From the NCBI RefSeq assembly GCF_000230895.2, contig NC_016604.1:2170001-2234000 (forward strand): a DNA stretch of 64,000 bases. The letters are read 5' to 3'. Shown in pieces: positions 51,427-62,903 of the stretch. The notes below the pieces were generated by a model that saw nothing but the letters and a program-made list of their open reading frames with translations, was not told where the DNA came from and did not search any database. The translations under genes and the position numbers were made by a program. Origin of the DNA: Mycolicibacterium rhodesiae NBB3. Lineage in GTDB: Bacteria; Actinomycetota; Actinomycetes; Mycobacteriales; Mycobacteriaceae. The first letter of the stretch is position 1. Each line of letters begins with the position of its first letter.

Positions 51427-52178
51427 GACAGCTCCCAGATCACCGTCACGCTGAATCCGACGGTCTGCTGTCCCGGTTCGACCGGGACGGGCGCGGCCAT
51501 CGCCATCTCACCGCCGCGCGGCATCGGAGCGGGCGGCTGGCTTCCTGCGACCTCCGATATCGAAATCACCTTGCCGAGAGCGAGACCCGACAATTGCGAG
51601 TACTGCTCGGCACGCTCCTTGGCGTCATTGAACGCGCGGGCACGCGCGTCCCGCACGAGCTGCGAGTCGTCGTCGATCGAATAGCTGACGTTGTTGATCC
51701 GGGTGGCGTTCCCGCCGGTGCTGATGATCAGCGCGAGTGCCTGCGAGGCGGCGTCGAGCTGACGGATCTTCACGTCGATCGAATTGCTCGCGCGATAACC
51801 GACGATGGTGGTGCTGTCGGTCGTCGGCGAGAACTGCGGCTGCAGGCTCACTTGCGTGGTGCTGATGTCATTGCGATCGACGCCGGCGTCCACCAGTGCG
51901 TTGATCACGCCGAGCTGGCGATCGCTGACCTGATTCATGGCGCCGGTGACATCGGGGGCGGTGAACTCGATGGATGCGTTGACGTTCAACGTGTCCGGGG
52001 TGCCCTTGACTTCACCGGAGCCGACGACGGTGACCTGCCGGACTTCGGGGTCCGCAGTCGGTGCAGCGGCCGGTATGGGCCCCGAGGCGGCGTCGCAACC
52101 CGTCAGTGTGGCCACCAATCCCGCGGCGGCGAGGACGAGCAGTCGGGTGGGCAACTTCGCGCTCGCGGCGATCGACAT
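51423..52178 (-). CDS. lpqG: Lipoprotein LpqG, SIMPL (DUF541) domain
   Basis: Protein of 251 aa. A signal with lipobox LTGC (LVLAAAGLVATLTGCDAAS) makes it a predicted lipoprotein. The mature part is a DUF541/SIMPL domain (VTVVGSGEVKGTPDTLNVNASIEF ... VIWELS), a BP26-like fold whose members form oligomeric channels or envelope scaffolds. It matches Mtb LpqG (Rv3623), which also lies next to hpt. ATG 52178. Four bases of its 3' end overlap the molybdoenzyme stop. Confidence 0.9.
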   Translation of the reverse strand: MSIAASAKLPTRLLVLAAAGLVATLTGCDAASGPIPAAAPTADPEVRQVTVVGSGEVKGTPDTLNVNASIEFTAPDVTGAMNQVSDRQLGVINALVDAGVDRNDISTTQVSLQPQFSPTTDSTTIVGYRASNSIDVKIRQLDAASQALALIISTGGNATRINNVSYSIDDDSQLVRDARARAFNDAKERAEQYSQLSGLALGKVISISEVAGSQPPAPMPRGGEMAMAAPVPVEPGQQTVGFSVTVIWELS

Positions 52179-52209
52179 GACAGGCACCATACCGGCATGC
52201 TCCGCGGCT

Positions 52210-53115
52210 CTAGTGCTGCTGGACTTCGCGCAGGAATGCCAACAGGATTCGGTTGACCTCGTCGGGTCGCTCCTGCTGTACCCAATGGCCCGCTCCGTCG
52301 ATCCACCTCTCGGTGTACGGTCCCGCGACGACCTCACGCGCGCGGGCGGGATTCATCGTCGGTCCGACCGGATCTTCTGTACCGCCGACGAACAGTGCGG
52401 GCACCGCCGTCTGCGCGCCGGCCAGTTCGGGCGTCGACGCCCAGTTGCGGTCGTAGTTGCGATACCAGTTGAGCGCGCCGGTGAAGCCGGTCCTGCTGAA
52501 CTCGTCGACGTAGTGGTCGAACTCTTCGGAGCTGATCCAGTCGGGCAGCGGCGCATCCCCCGCGATCAGTCCTGCGAACATCCCCCGCATGGTGACGGCC
52601 ACGTCGGCCTCCATGTCAGCCTCGGCGACTCCGGGCTGCTGGAACCGCAGCATGTAGAAGTCGTCGCCGAATTTCTCCCGCCAGCGTTGGGTAGGACGCG
52701 ACCGGGCCCGGGGAATCGGCGGCACACTGAGGCCCGCCACGGCTGCGACCCGATCGGGATGCAGCAGCGCGGTATGCCAGACCAGCATGGCTCCCCAGTC
52801 GTGGCCGATGAACACGGCCTGCTCCGCGCCTCCGCCGACTTCCGAGTCGAGCAGGCCGACGATGTCGCCGGTCAGGGCATGGATGTCGTAGTCCTCGACG
52901 GCGTCGGGGCGGCTGGAGCCGCCGTATCCGCGCTGGTCGGGAGCGAGCACGTGGTAGCCGGCGTCGGCCAGAACCGGGATTTGGTGGCGCCAGGAGTACG
53001 CCAGCTCGGGGAAGCCGTGGGCCAAAACGATCAGCGGCGCGCCCCGCTCTCCCGCTTCGACGACCCGAAGCCGCACGCCATTGGTGTCGACGAACCGTTC
53101 GGCCGTGGTGCGCAC
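52210..53115 (-). CDS. ephA: Epoxide hydrolase EphA
   Basis: Alpha/beta-hydrolase epoxide hydrolase of 301 aa. The oxyanion motif is [13 protein letters not shown], the nucleophile elbow [10 protein letters not shown] (Asp nucleophile), the cap tyrosine is in [10 protein letters not shown], the acid in [10 protein letters not shown] and the general-base His in GAGHWVQQE. It hydrolyses epoxides to diols. It aligns well with Mtb EphA (Rv3617). GTG 53115 gives the matching N terminus; GTG 53133 adds six codons. It is 31 bases upstream of lpqG on the same strand. Confidence 0.93.
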   Translation of the reverse strand: MRTTAERFVDTNGVRLRVVEAGERGAPLIVLAHGFPELAYSWRHQIPVLADAGYHVLAPDQRGYGGSSRPDAVEDYDIHALTGDIVGLLDSEVGGGAEQAVFIGHDWGAMLVWHTALLHPDRVAAVAGLSVPPIPRARSRPTQRWREKFGDDFYMLRFQQPGVAEADMEADVAVTMRGMFAGLIAGDAPLPDWISSEEFDHYVDEFSRTGFTGALNWYRNYDRNWASTPELAGAQTAVPALFVGGTEDPVGPTMNPARAREVVAGPYTERWIDGAGHWVQQERPDEVNRILLAFLREVQQH

Positions 53116-53216
53116 GCCGTCAGCCAAGCACACCGGCGGGAACCTCAGTTCGTTGGTCTAGCGGTAGCCTTGAGGTTTCTGACTGCGAACAAGAGGAAGT
53201 CGACGACGGACATTCG

Positions 53217-55577
<2,361 letters not shown>

Positions 55578-55605
55578 CAGGCCAGAAGGGTCACAGGAGG
55601 CTTCA

Positions 55606-56214
55606 ATGACGCAGTCGCAGAACAACTCTGTCAAATTCACGCCCGTCGAATTCGACCAGCCGCGCGCAGAGGCGGCGGTGCGCGAGTTGCTGATCGCAGT
55701 GGGGGAGGACCCCGACCGGCACGGCCTCGAGGACACCCCGGCCCGCGTTGCGCGCGCGTACAGGGAGTTGTTCGCGGGTTTGTATACGGACCCGGACACG
55801 GTGCTGGACACCACCTTTGATGAACAACACGACGAACTCGTGCTGGTGAAGCAGATACCGATGTACTCGACGTGCGAACACCATCTGGTGTCGTTCCATG
55901 GGGTGGCACACGTCGGCTACATTCCCGGCGAGGACGGCCGGGTCACGGGGCTCTCGAAAATTGCGAGACTGGTCGATCTGTACGCCAAGCGACCGCAGGT
56001 CCAGGAGCGGCTGACCGCGCAGATCGCCGACGCGTTGATGCGCAAGCTGAATCCGCGTGGAGCCATCGTCGTGGTCGAGGCCGAACACCTCTGCATGGCC
56101 ATGCGCGGTGTGCGCAAACCCGGAGCCGTCACAACGACCTCGGCGGTGCGCGGACAGTTCAAGACCGACAACGCGTCCAGGTCGGAAGCACTGGATCTCA
56201 TCCTGCGGAAGTGA
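55606..56214 (+). CDS. folE: GTP cyclohydrolase I
   Basis: First enzyme of folate synthesis (GTP to dihydroneopterin triphosphate), 202 aa, the same length as Mtb FolE. Zinc and active-site residues are in [15 protein letters not shown] and [19 protein letters not shown] 55606 has AGGAGG 5 bases upstream (55595-55600). It begins a same-strand run of folate and pantothenate genes and overlaps folP as GTGA. Confidence 0.97.
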   Translation: MTQSQNNSVKFTPVEFDQPRAEAAVRELLIAVGEDPDRHGLEDTPARVARAYRELFAGLYTDPDTVLDTTFDEQHDELVLVKQIPMYSTCEHHLVSFHGVAHVGYIPGEDGRVTGLSKIARLVDLYAKRPQVQERLTAQIADALMRKLNPRGAIVVVEAEHLCMAMRGVRKPGAVTTTSAVRGQFKTDNASRSEALDLILRK

Positions 56215-57026
56215 GTCCACCGATGCAGGTCATGGGAGTCGTGAACGTCACCGACGACTCCTTCTCCGACGGTGGACTGTTCCTCGACCGTGACCGTGCG
56301 GTCGCCCACGGCCTGGCGCTGGCGGCCGAAGGTGCCGCGATCATCGACGTCGGAGGCGAGTCGACGCGTCCGGGTGCCACCCGCATCGACCCCGAGGTCG
56401 AGGCATCACGCGTGGTACCGGTCATCAAAGAGCTTGCCGGACAGGGCATCACGGTCAGCATCGACACCATGCACGCCGCGGTGGCGCGCGCCGCACTGGA
56501 CAGCGGCGCGCGGATCGTCAACGACGTGTCCGGCGGGAGGGCTGATCCTGACATGGCACCGCTGCTCGCCGACGCGAAGGTTCCGTGGGTGCTTATGCAC
56601 TGGCGATCGGTCGGCGCCGCCCGTCCGCACGACGCGCCCGCCTACCGCGACGTCGTCGCCGAGGTGCGCGACGAGCTGATGGCCGGTGTCGACGCCGCGG
56701 TGGCGGCCGGCGTGGACACCGAGAACCTGATCATCGATCCGGGACTGGGATTCGCCAAGAACGCACAACACAATTGGGCGCTGCTGCGGGCGCTGCCCGA
56801 GTTCGTCAGCACCGGCTTCCCGGTATTGGTCGGCGCATCCCGCAAGCGGTTTCTGGGCTCGCTGCTCGCGTCCCCCGACGGTGAAATCCGGCCGCCTGAC
56901 GGCAGGGAGACGGCGACGGCGGTGATCTCGGCGCTTGCCGGACTGCACGGGGCGTGGGGTGTGCGGGTGCATGACGTCCGGGCGTCCGTCGACGCTATCA
57001 AGGTCCTCGAGGCCTGGCATGGCTGA
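56211..57026 (+). CDS. folP: Dihydropteroate synthase
   Basis: TIM-barrel enzyme of 271 aa joining pABA to dihydropterin pyrophosphate; the sulfonamide target. Loop 1 is [15 protein letters not shown], loop 2 is GGESTRPGA, and [14 protein letters not shown] and GASRKRFLG complete the site. GTG 56211 (MSPPMQVMG) corresponds to the Mtb FolP1 start and overlaps the folE stop. Confidence 0.97.
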   Translation: MSPPMQVMGVVNVTDDSFSDGGLFLDRDRAVAHGLALAAEGAAIIDVGGESTRPGATRIDPEVEASRVVPVIKELAGQGITVSIDTMHAAVARAALDSGARIVNDVSGGRADPDMAPLLADAKVPWVLMHWRSVGAARPHDAPAYRDVVAEVRDELMAGVDAAVAAGVDTENLIIDPGLGFAKNAQHNWALLRALPEFVSTGFPVLVGASRKRFLGSLLASPDGEIRPPDGRETATAVISALAGLHGAWGVRVHDVRASVDAIKVLEAWHG

Positions 57027-57399
57027 TCGAATCGAGTTGCGCGGGTTGACCGTTCGGGGGCATCACGGAGTATTCGACCATGAGCGTCGCGACGGCCAGG
57101 ACTTCGTCATCGACGTCACGGTGTGGATCGACCTCGAGGCCGCAGCAGCCAGCGACGACCTCACCGATACCTACGACTACGGCGTACTGGCGCAACGGGC
57201 TGCCGCCATCGTGTCGGGGCCGCCGCGCAACCTCATCGAGACGGTGGCCGCCGAGATCGCCGAGGACGTCATGACCGACGAGCGTGTGCACGCCGTCGAG
57301 GTTGCGGTGCACAAACCCGCGGCACCGATCCCATTGACCTTCGCCGACGTCGCGGTCGTAACGCGTCGGTCGCGCCGCGGCGGACGGGGCAACCCATGA
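57019..57399 (+). CDS. folB: Dihydroneopterin aldolase
   Basis: T-fold enzyme of 126 aa. Typical residues are [18 protein letters not shown] (pterin anchoring region), [14 protein letters not shown] and the catalytic-type Lys in [13 protein letters not shown]. It converts dihydroneopterin to hydroxymethyl-dihydropterin and glycolaldehyde. ATG 57019 overlaps folP by 8 bp. Confidence 0.96.
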   Translation: MADRIELRGLTVRGHHGVFDHERRDGQDFVIDVTVWIDLEAAAASDDLTDTYDYGVLAQRAAAIVSGPPRNLIETVAAEIAEDVMTDERVHAVEVAVHKPAAPIPLTFADVAVVTRRSRRGGRGNP

Positions 57400-57409
57400 C
57401 AGGCAGCCC

Positions 57410-57922
57410 ATGACTTCAGTCGTCTTGTCCATCGGATCGAATCTCGGCGACAGGTTGGCGCGACTGCAGTCGGTCGTCGACGGACTCGGCGATGCAGTGC
57501 GCGCTGTCTCGCCGGTATACGAGACCGATCCGTGGGGCGGCGTGGAACAGGACCCGTTTCTCAACGCTGTCGTGCTCGCCGACGACGCCGCCCTCGACGG
57601 CCGAGGATGGCTGCATCGGGCCCAGGAATTCGAACGCGCCGCGCAGCGCGTACGCGAAGAGCGCTGGGGCCCACGCACCCTCGACGTCGACCTCGTCATG
57701 TGCAGCGACGGTGGTCGTGAGGTCACATCGGACGATGACGAGCTGACGCTGCCGCACCCGCTCGCGCATGAGCGCGCGTTCGTGCTGGTGCCGTGGCTCG
57801 CCGTCGACCCCGCCGCCGTCCTGACGGTCGGCGGTGAGCGGCGGTCGGTCGTCAAACTGCTCGCCGAACTCGACCCCGCCGAGCGTGACGGTGTCCGCAG
57901 GACCGACGCGGTGCTGGGCTGA
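57410..57922 (+). CDS. folK: HPPK (hydroxymethyldihydropterin pyrophosphokinase)
   Basis: Protein of 170 aa with the HPPK landmarks LSIGSNLGDRLARLQ, PVYETDPWGGVEQDPFLNAVV, RERWGPRTLDVDLVMC (Mg-binding Asp pair) and LPHPLAHERAFVLVPW. It supplies the pyrophosphorylated pterin to FolP. The last base of its stop is the first base of the next ATG. Confidence 0.96.
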   Translation: MTSVVLSIGSNLGDRLARLQSVVDGLGDAVRAVSPVYETDPWGGVEQDPFLNAVVLADDAALDGRGWLHRAQEFERAAQRVREERWGPRTLDVDLVMCSDGGREVTSDDDELTLPHPLAHERAFVLVPWLAVDPAAVLTVGGERRSVVKLLAELDPAERDGVRRTDAVLG

Positions 57923-58398
57923 TGGGTCCCACCCGCAACCGCGACCTCACCGCCGCGACCGTGCTTGCTGCCGTGGCCGGCTACCTGCTCGTGCTGGTGC
58001 TGTACCGGTTCTTTCCACCCATCACCCTGCTGTCGGGGGTGTCGTTGCTGGCGGTCGCGCTTGCCGAGGCTGGCTGGGCTTTCTACGTCCGCGCGAGGAT
58101 CAACGACGGCCGGATCGGGGACGGTCCCGGCTGGCTGCATCCGCTCGCAGTCGCCAGATCCGTGGTGATCGCCAAGGCGTCGGCGTGGGTCGGCGCGCTC
58201 GTGCTCGGGTGGTGGATCGGCGTGCTCGCATACCTACTGCCGCGACGCTCGACTTTGCGAGTGGCCGGCGAGGACACCGCCGGTTCGGTGGTGGCCGCGG
58301 TCTGCGCACTCGCGCTGGTGGTCGCCGCGCTGTGGCTGCAGCATTGCTGCAAGTCCCCGCCGGAGCCGCCCGACACCCCCGATGGCGCAACGGAGTGA
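57922..58398 (+). CDS. DUF3180 membrane protein (Rv3605c type)
   Basis: Protein of 158 aa with four transmembrane helices in two pairs (AATVLAAVAGYLLVLVLYRF, ITLLSGVSLLAVALAEAGWAFY; SVVIAKASAWVGALVLGWWIGVLAYL, TAGSVVAAVCALALVVAALWLQ). The central loop has a conserved basic RINDGRIGDGPGWLHPL. Always next to folK in mycobacteria; function unknown. Confidence 0.9.
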   Translation: MGPTRNRDLTAATVLAAVAGYLLVLVLYRFFPPITLLSGVSLLAVALAEAGWAFYVRARINDGRIGDGPGWLHPLAVARSVVIAKASAWVGALVLGWWIGVLAYLLPRRSTLRVAGEDTAGSVVAAVCALALVVAALWLQHCCKSPPEPPDTPDGATE

Positions 58399-58474
58399 CT
58401 CCGTTGCGCGCTGACCTGCCGAATCGCCGGAGTGGCCGACACGCGCAGTGACCTGTGTTGGGTATTGTCGCCCC

Positions 58475-59701
58475 ATGACCGAACCGGCCCGCAGCACCAG
58501 GCCACGGCGCCGCGCGCGCCGGCCGGGCTGGGTGCTGCTGACGGTGTTGCTGGTGCTCGCCATCGGATCCAGTTCCGCCCTGGTGTTCACCGATCAGGTG
58601 GAACTGCTGAAGCTCGCCGTCATCCTCGCGCTGTGGGCCGCGGTGGTCGCGGCGTTCGTATCGGTCATCTATCGCAGACAAAGCGACATAGACCAGGCGA
58701 AGGTGCGGGACCTCAAGCTCGTCTACGACCTCCAACTGGACCGGGAGATCTCCGCACGCAGGGAATATGAGTTGTCGGTGGAGACGCAACTGCGCCGCGA
58801 GCTGGTCTCGGAATTGCGGGCACAGGCGGCGGACGAGGTGGCGGGGCTGCGCGCCGAACTGGCCGCCCTTCGAGCCAACCTGGAGATTCTCTTCGACGCG
58901 GACCTTTCGCACCGTCCGGCGCTGGAAACGGATCGGGCAACCACGCCGCCCTTCGACGACTGGTCGCCCGCGCCGGAACCCGCCGGCCGAGTCACCGCAA
59001 GCCGCATCGACACCGAAGACGACGAGGACACCGACTTCCGCACCGACGAGAGCCCGATCATCGACGTGCACGAGGAGCCGCATCCCCCCGAGGACGAGTC
59101 GGTGCCCGAGGCGCCGTTTGGAGGAGCGCACCGCATGGCGGCCACTCCGCCACCGGGCGACAACGAGCGCACCGCCCAATTCTCTTGGCCGCCAGTACAA
59201 GAGCCACCTCCGTCGCCCCCTCCTACACCGCCGCCGACACCGGAACCCGTTCCCGTGTCCGACTGGCAGCCCGTACCCGCCGAGGGCCGCTGGATTCCGG
59301 CGGGCGCACCCGGTAGCAACTGGGCGGCACCGGAGGCGACGTCGACCGACCAGCCCGCCGCTGACAACGGTGCCGCAGAGGAGTACGTCGGCAGGCGACG
59401 CGCACCGGCCGCACATTCACAACCGTCGATGTCGACACCCCCGCCCGAACCGCCCCGCGGCAGACATTCGGTCGGACCGGGGGCGCTCGACCCCGGCAAG
59501 CCCGCGGCGCCACCCACCCTGGCCGCCGAATCGGCCGGCCCGCCGCCCCATGTAGAGCCGGAGGAACCCGAGCAAGCGGTCAGGTCGCGCCACCGTAGTG
59601 CCGATGACGCGGAGACCGGTGGGCAGTCGGTGGCCGAGCTGCTGGCGCGACTGCAGGCCGCTCCCTCCGGAGGCGGACGTCGCAGGCGCCGCGAAGAGTG
59701 A
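58475..59701 (+). CDS. DUF6779 membrane protein with Pro-rich tail (Rv3604c type)
   Basis: Protein of 408 aa with a basic N terminus (RSTRPRRRARRPG), then two transmembrane helices (VLLTVLLVLAIGSSSALVF; LAVILALWAAVVAAFVSVIY). An acidic/basic helical stretch likely to coil (DLQLDREISARREYELSVETQLRRELVSEL) follows, then a long low-complexity Pro/Glu/Ala-rich cytoplasmic tail ending in RRRREE. ATG 58475. Mtb Rv3604c (397 aa) has the same composition. Function unknown; the tail suggests a scaffold. Confidence 0.87.
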   Translation: MTEPARSTRPRRRARRPGWVLLTVLLVLAIGSSSALVFTDQVELLKLAVILALWAAVVAAFVSVIYRRQSDIDQAKVRDLKLVYDLQLDREISARREYELSVETQLRRELVSELRAQAADEVAGLRAELAALRANLEILFDADLSHRPALETDRATTPPFDDWSPAPEPAGRVTASRIDTEDDEDTDFRTDESPIIDVHEEPHPPEDESVPEAPFGGAHRMAATPPPGDNERTAQFSWPPVQEPPPSPPPTPPPTPEPVPVSDWQPVPAEGRWIPAGAPGSNWAAPEATSTDQPAADNGAAEEYVGRRRAPAAHSQPSMSTPPPEPPRGRHSVGPGALDPGKPAAPPTLAAESAGPPPHVEPEEPEQAVRSRHRSADDAETGGQSVAELLARLQAAPSGGGRRRRREE

Positions 59702-59781
59702 GTTAGGCTTTGTCGACCGTCCGGTACCCGCATCGCAGGACCGGAACGTAGAAATTTTCGACATCCAGTGAGGTCGACTTC

Positions 59782-60741
59782 GTGGTTTCGATGGGGACCC
59801 TCCCGGACGGCTCTGACGGATTCCGTCCGGCGCGGCTCACGATCGGCATCATTTCCGCTGGTCGTGTGGGTACCGCGCTCGGTGTCGCGCTGGAGCGCGC
59901 CGAGCACGTCGTCGTCGCGTGCAGCGCCATCTCGCATGCGTCGCGCGAACGTGCCCTGCGTCGGCTGCCCGAGACGGCGGTGTTACCCGTCGACGAGGTC
60001 GCCGGTCGCGCCGAACTGCTTCTGCTGGCCGTTCCCGACGCGGTGCTTGGCGACCTGATCTCCGGCCTGGCCGCCACCCGGGCGGTGCGTCCGGGCACGA
60101 TCGTCGCGCACACATCGGGTGCCAACGGGATCGGCGTGTTGGCCCCGCTGACCGAACAGGACTGCATTCCGCTGGCGATCCATCCGGCCATGACGTTCAC
60201 CGGCGCCGACGAGGACATCGCACGGCTGCCTGAGGCGTGCTTCGGGGTGACGGCCGCTGACGAAATCGGGTACGCGATCGCACAATCGTTGGTCCTCGAG
60301 ATCGGCGGAGAGCCCTTCCGCATCCGTGAAGACGCACGGACCCTGTATCACGCGGCGCTGGCCCACGCGAGCAACCACCTCGTCACTGTGGTACTCGATG
60401 CGGTGGAGGCGTTGCGGTCCGCGCTGTGGGGGCAGGAGTTGCTCGGGCAGGAAATGGTCGGCGACGCACCCGGCGGTATCGCCGAGCGGGTCATCGGTCC
60501 GCTGGCACGCGCGTCCCTCGAGAACGCACTGACGCGCGGCCAGGGTGCGCTGACCGGTCCGGTCGCCCGTGGCGATGCCCCTGCGGTGGCACGTCACCTG
60601 GAGGCGATCGAAGAATCCGATCCTCAACTCGCACAGGCATATCGGGCCAATTCGCTGCGCACCGCACAGCGCGCACATGCCCCCGACGAAGTGTTCGCAG
60701 TGCTTGGTGAACCCACGCGTGAGCCGGGGAGCAAGCGATGA
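59782..60741 (+). CDS. Rossmann-like / DUF2520 protein (Rv3603c type)
   Basis: Protein of 319 aa. The N-terminal NAD(P) Rossmann motif is [20 protein letters not shown], followed by [14 protein letters not shown] and IHPAMTFTG. The C-terminal helical DUF2520 domain contains [20 protein letters not shown]. The fold is like pyrroline-5-carboxylate and ketopantoate reductases. Fused to the panCD genes by ATGA overlap, it is a candidate ketopantoate-reductase-like enzyme, though this activity is inferred. GTG 59782 or ATG 59791 may be the start. Confidence 0.9.
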   Translation: MVSMGTLPDGSDGFRPARLTIGIISAGRVGTALGVALERAEHVVVACSAISHASRERALRRLPETAVLPVDEVAGRAELLLLAVPDAVLGDLISGLAATRAVRPGTIVAHTSGANGIGVLAPLTEQDCIPLAIHPAMTFTGADEDIARLPEACFGVTAADEIGYAIAQSLVLEIGGEPFRIREDARTLYHAALAHASNHLVTVVLDAVEALRSALWGQELLGQEMVGDAPGGIAERVIGPLARASLENALTRGQGALTGPVARGDAPAVARHLEAIEESDPQLAQAYRANSLRTAQRAHAPDEVFAVLGEPTREPGSKR

Positions 60742-61673
60742 CGACCGCCCCGAAGCCGCAGTTCAAAGCGGGCGAACTCAACGTCTACTCCGCGCCGCGC
60801 GATGTCTCGGCGGTGACCGCGGCACTGCGTGCGACCGGCCGCAGGGTGATGTTGGTGCCCACCATGGGTGCACTGCACGAAGGGCACCTCACGCTGATCC
60901 GCTCGGCCAAGCGAGTGCAGGGTGCTGTCGTCGTGGTCTCGATCTTCGTGAACCCCCTGCAGTTCGGTGCGAACGAGGACCTCGACGACTACCCGCGCAC
61001 GCTCGACGCCGACCTCGCCGCCCTGCGCGGCGAGCGCGTCGACATCGTCTTCACCCCGACGGCTGCCGACATGTACCCGGAAGGTTTGCGTACCTCCGTC
61101 CACCCGGGTCCGCTAGGCGCTGAGCTCGAAGGTGCGGCTCGGCCAACGCATTTCGCGGGCGTTCTGACGGTCGTGCTCAAACTGCTGAACATCGTCGCGC
61201 CGGACCGGGCTTTCTTCGGCGAGAAGGACTATCAGCAGCTGGCGCTGATCCGGCAGATGGCCGCCGACCTCGACGTCGGTACGCAGATCGTCGGTGTACC
61301 GATCGTGCGCGAATCCGACGGTCTGGCGATGTCCTCGCGTAACCGTTACCTCGACGCCGCCGAGCGTGAACAGGCCGGCGCGCTGTCGGCGGCGTTGCTC
61401 GCCGGAATGTACGCCGCGGGTGAGGGAGCCGCTGCAGCGCTCGACGCCGCCCGCGCAGTGCTCGAAGAGGTACCCGCCATCGACGTGGACTATCTGGAGG
61501 TGCGCGACCCGATGCTTGGACCGCCGCCGTCGACGGGCATGGCGCGCATGCTCGTTGCGGGCCGGCTCGGGACAACACGATTGCTGGACAACATAGCCAT
61601 CGACATCGGAATGCCATCTGGCGCAGGTCCGCATGTCGAGTACGACGAGCACGAATTGCCCTGGAGGAATTGA
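60738..61673 (+). CDS. panC: Pantoate--beta-alanine ligase
   Basis: Pantothenate synthetase of 311 aa. ATP motifs are [15 protein letters not shown] (HIGH-like) and [16 protein letters not shown] (KMSKS-like); [17 protein letters not shown] and [10 protein letters not shown] line the pantoate and ATP sites. It condenses pantoate with the beta-alanine made by PanD. ATG 60738 overlaps the upstream stop. The panC stop overlaps the panD ATG. Confidence 0.97.
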   Translation: MTTAPKPQFKAGELNVYSAPRDVSAVTAALRATGRRVMLVPTMGALHEGHLTLIRSAKRVQGAVVVVSIFVNPLQFGANEDLDDYPRTLDADLAALRGERVDIVFTPTAADMYPEGLRTSVHPGPLGAELEGAARPTHFAGVLTVVLKLLNIVAPDRAFFGEKDYQQLALIRQMAADLDVGTQIVGVPIVRESDGLAMSSRNRYLDAAEREQAGALSAALLAGMYAAGEGAAAALDAARAVLEEVPAIDVDYLEVRDPMLGPPPSTGMARMLVAGRLGTTRLLDNIAIDIGMPSGAGPHVEYDEHELPWRN

Positions 61674-62080
61674 TGTTACGGACGATGTTGAAGTCGAAGA
61701 TCCACCGTGCCACGGTGACGCAAGCCGATCTGCACTACGTCGGCTCGGTGACGATCGACGCCGACCTGATGGACGCGGCCGACCTTCTCGAGGGTGAGCA
61801 GGTCACAATCGTCGACATCGACAACGGTGCGCGATTGGTGACGTACGCGATCACCGGTGAGCGAGGCAGCGGCGTGATCGGGATCAACGGCGCAGCAGCG
61901 CATCTCGTGCACCCGGGCGACCTGGTCATCCTGATCGCATACGGTTCGATGGAGGACGCCGAGGCGCGCAGTTATCAGCCGCGGGTCGTGTTCGTCGACG
62001 CCGACAACAAGCAGATCGATCTCGGCCACGACCCGGCGTACGTGCCGTCGGACGCGGCCGAGCTGATGTCGCCGCGGTGA
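61673..62080 (+). CDS. panD: Aspartate 1-decarboxylase
   Basis: Pyruvoyl enzyme proenzyme of 135 aa that self-cleaves at Gly24-Ser25 (HYVGSVTID); it makes beta-alanine. [16 protein letters not shown] and [17 protein letters not shown] are standard, and the last ~20 residues match the region where pyrazinoic-acid-resistance mutations occur in Mtb. ATG 61673 (MLRTMLKSK) is chosen over TTG 61670; GGAGGA at 61663-61668 is the Shine-Dalgarno. A 6-nt stretch of the 6C RNA loop is complementary to it. Confidence 0.97.
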   Translation: MLRTMLKSKIHRATVTQADLHYVGSVTIDADLMDAADLLEGEQVTIVDIDNGARLVTYAITGERGSGVIGINGAAAHLVHPGDLVILIAYGSMEDAEARSYQPRVVFVDADNKQIDLGHDPAYVPSDAAELMSPR

Positions 62081-62084
62081 TCTT

Positions 62085-62900
62085 GTGCTGCTCGCCATCG
62101 ACGTCCGCAACACCCACACCGTCGTCGGACTGGTGTCGGGTTCGGGCGACCACGCAAAGGTCAAGCACCACTGGCGAATTCGCACCGAGTCCGAAGTCAC
62201 CGCCGACGAGCTGGCGCTGACGATCGACGGCCTCATCGGCGATGACGCCGAGCGGCTCACCGGAGCCGTCGGGCTGTCCACCGTGCCGTCGGTCCTTCAC
62301 GAAGTACGTCTGATGCTCGAACAGTACTGGCCGTCGGTGCCGCACGTACTGATCGAGCCCGGCGTCCGTACCGGCATCCCACTGCTGGTCGATAACCCGA
62401 AAGAGGTCGGCGCCGACCGCATCGTCAACTGCCTCGCCGCCTTTCACAAATACGGCACGGCGGCGATCGTGGTCGACTTCGGCTCCTCGATCTGCGTCGA
62501 CGTGGTGTCCGCCAAAGGTGAATTCCTGGGCGGGGCAATCGCTCCCGGTGTCGAGGTCTCCTCCGACGCCGCGGCCGCACGCTCGGCCGCATTGCGCCGC
62601 GTGGAGCTGACCCGGCCGCGGTCAGTGCTCGGCAAGAACACGGTCGAATGCATGCAGGCGGGCGCGGTGTTCGGATTCGCAGGCCTGGTGGACGGATTGG
62701 TGAACCGCATCCGCGAGGATGTCGACGGGTTCGGCGGCGACGACATCACAGTGGTGGCCACCGGGCACGGCGCGCCCCTGGTGTTGCCCGATGTGCACAC
62801 CGTCGAGCACTACGACCAGCACCTCACATTGGACGGCCTGCGGCTCGTCTTCGAACGCAACCGCGACAGCCAGCGCGGCAAGCTCAAACAGGCCCGCTGA
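62085..62900 (+). CDS. coaX: Type III pantothenate kinase
   Basis: ASKHA-fold kinase of 271 aa for the first step of CoA synthesis: phosphate-1 motif [45 protein letters not shown] and [11 protein letters not shown]. It uses the product of the panCD genes immediately upstream (4 bases). GTG 62085. In Mtb the PanK activity comes mainly from CoaA and CoaX may be inactive. Here the typical first motif D-V-G-N is D-V-R-N, the Arg replacement also seen in mycobacteria. Confidence 0.95.
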   Translation: MLLAIDVRNTHTVVGLVSGSGDHAKVKHHWRIRTESEVTADELALTIDGLIGDDAERLTGAVGLSTVPSVLHEVRLMLEQYWPSVPHVLIEPGVRTGIPLLVDNPKEVGADRIVNCLAAFHKYGTAAIVVDFGSSICVDVVSAKGEFLGGAIAPGVEVSSDAAAARSAALRRVELTRPRSVLGKNTVECMQAGAVFGFAGLVDGLVNRIREDVDGFGGDDITVVATGHGAPLVLPDVHTVEHYDQHLTLDGLRLVFERNRDSQRGKLKQAR

Positions 62901-62903
62901 TCC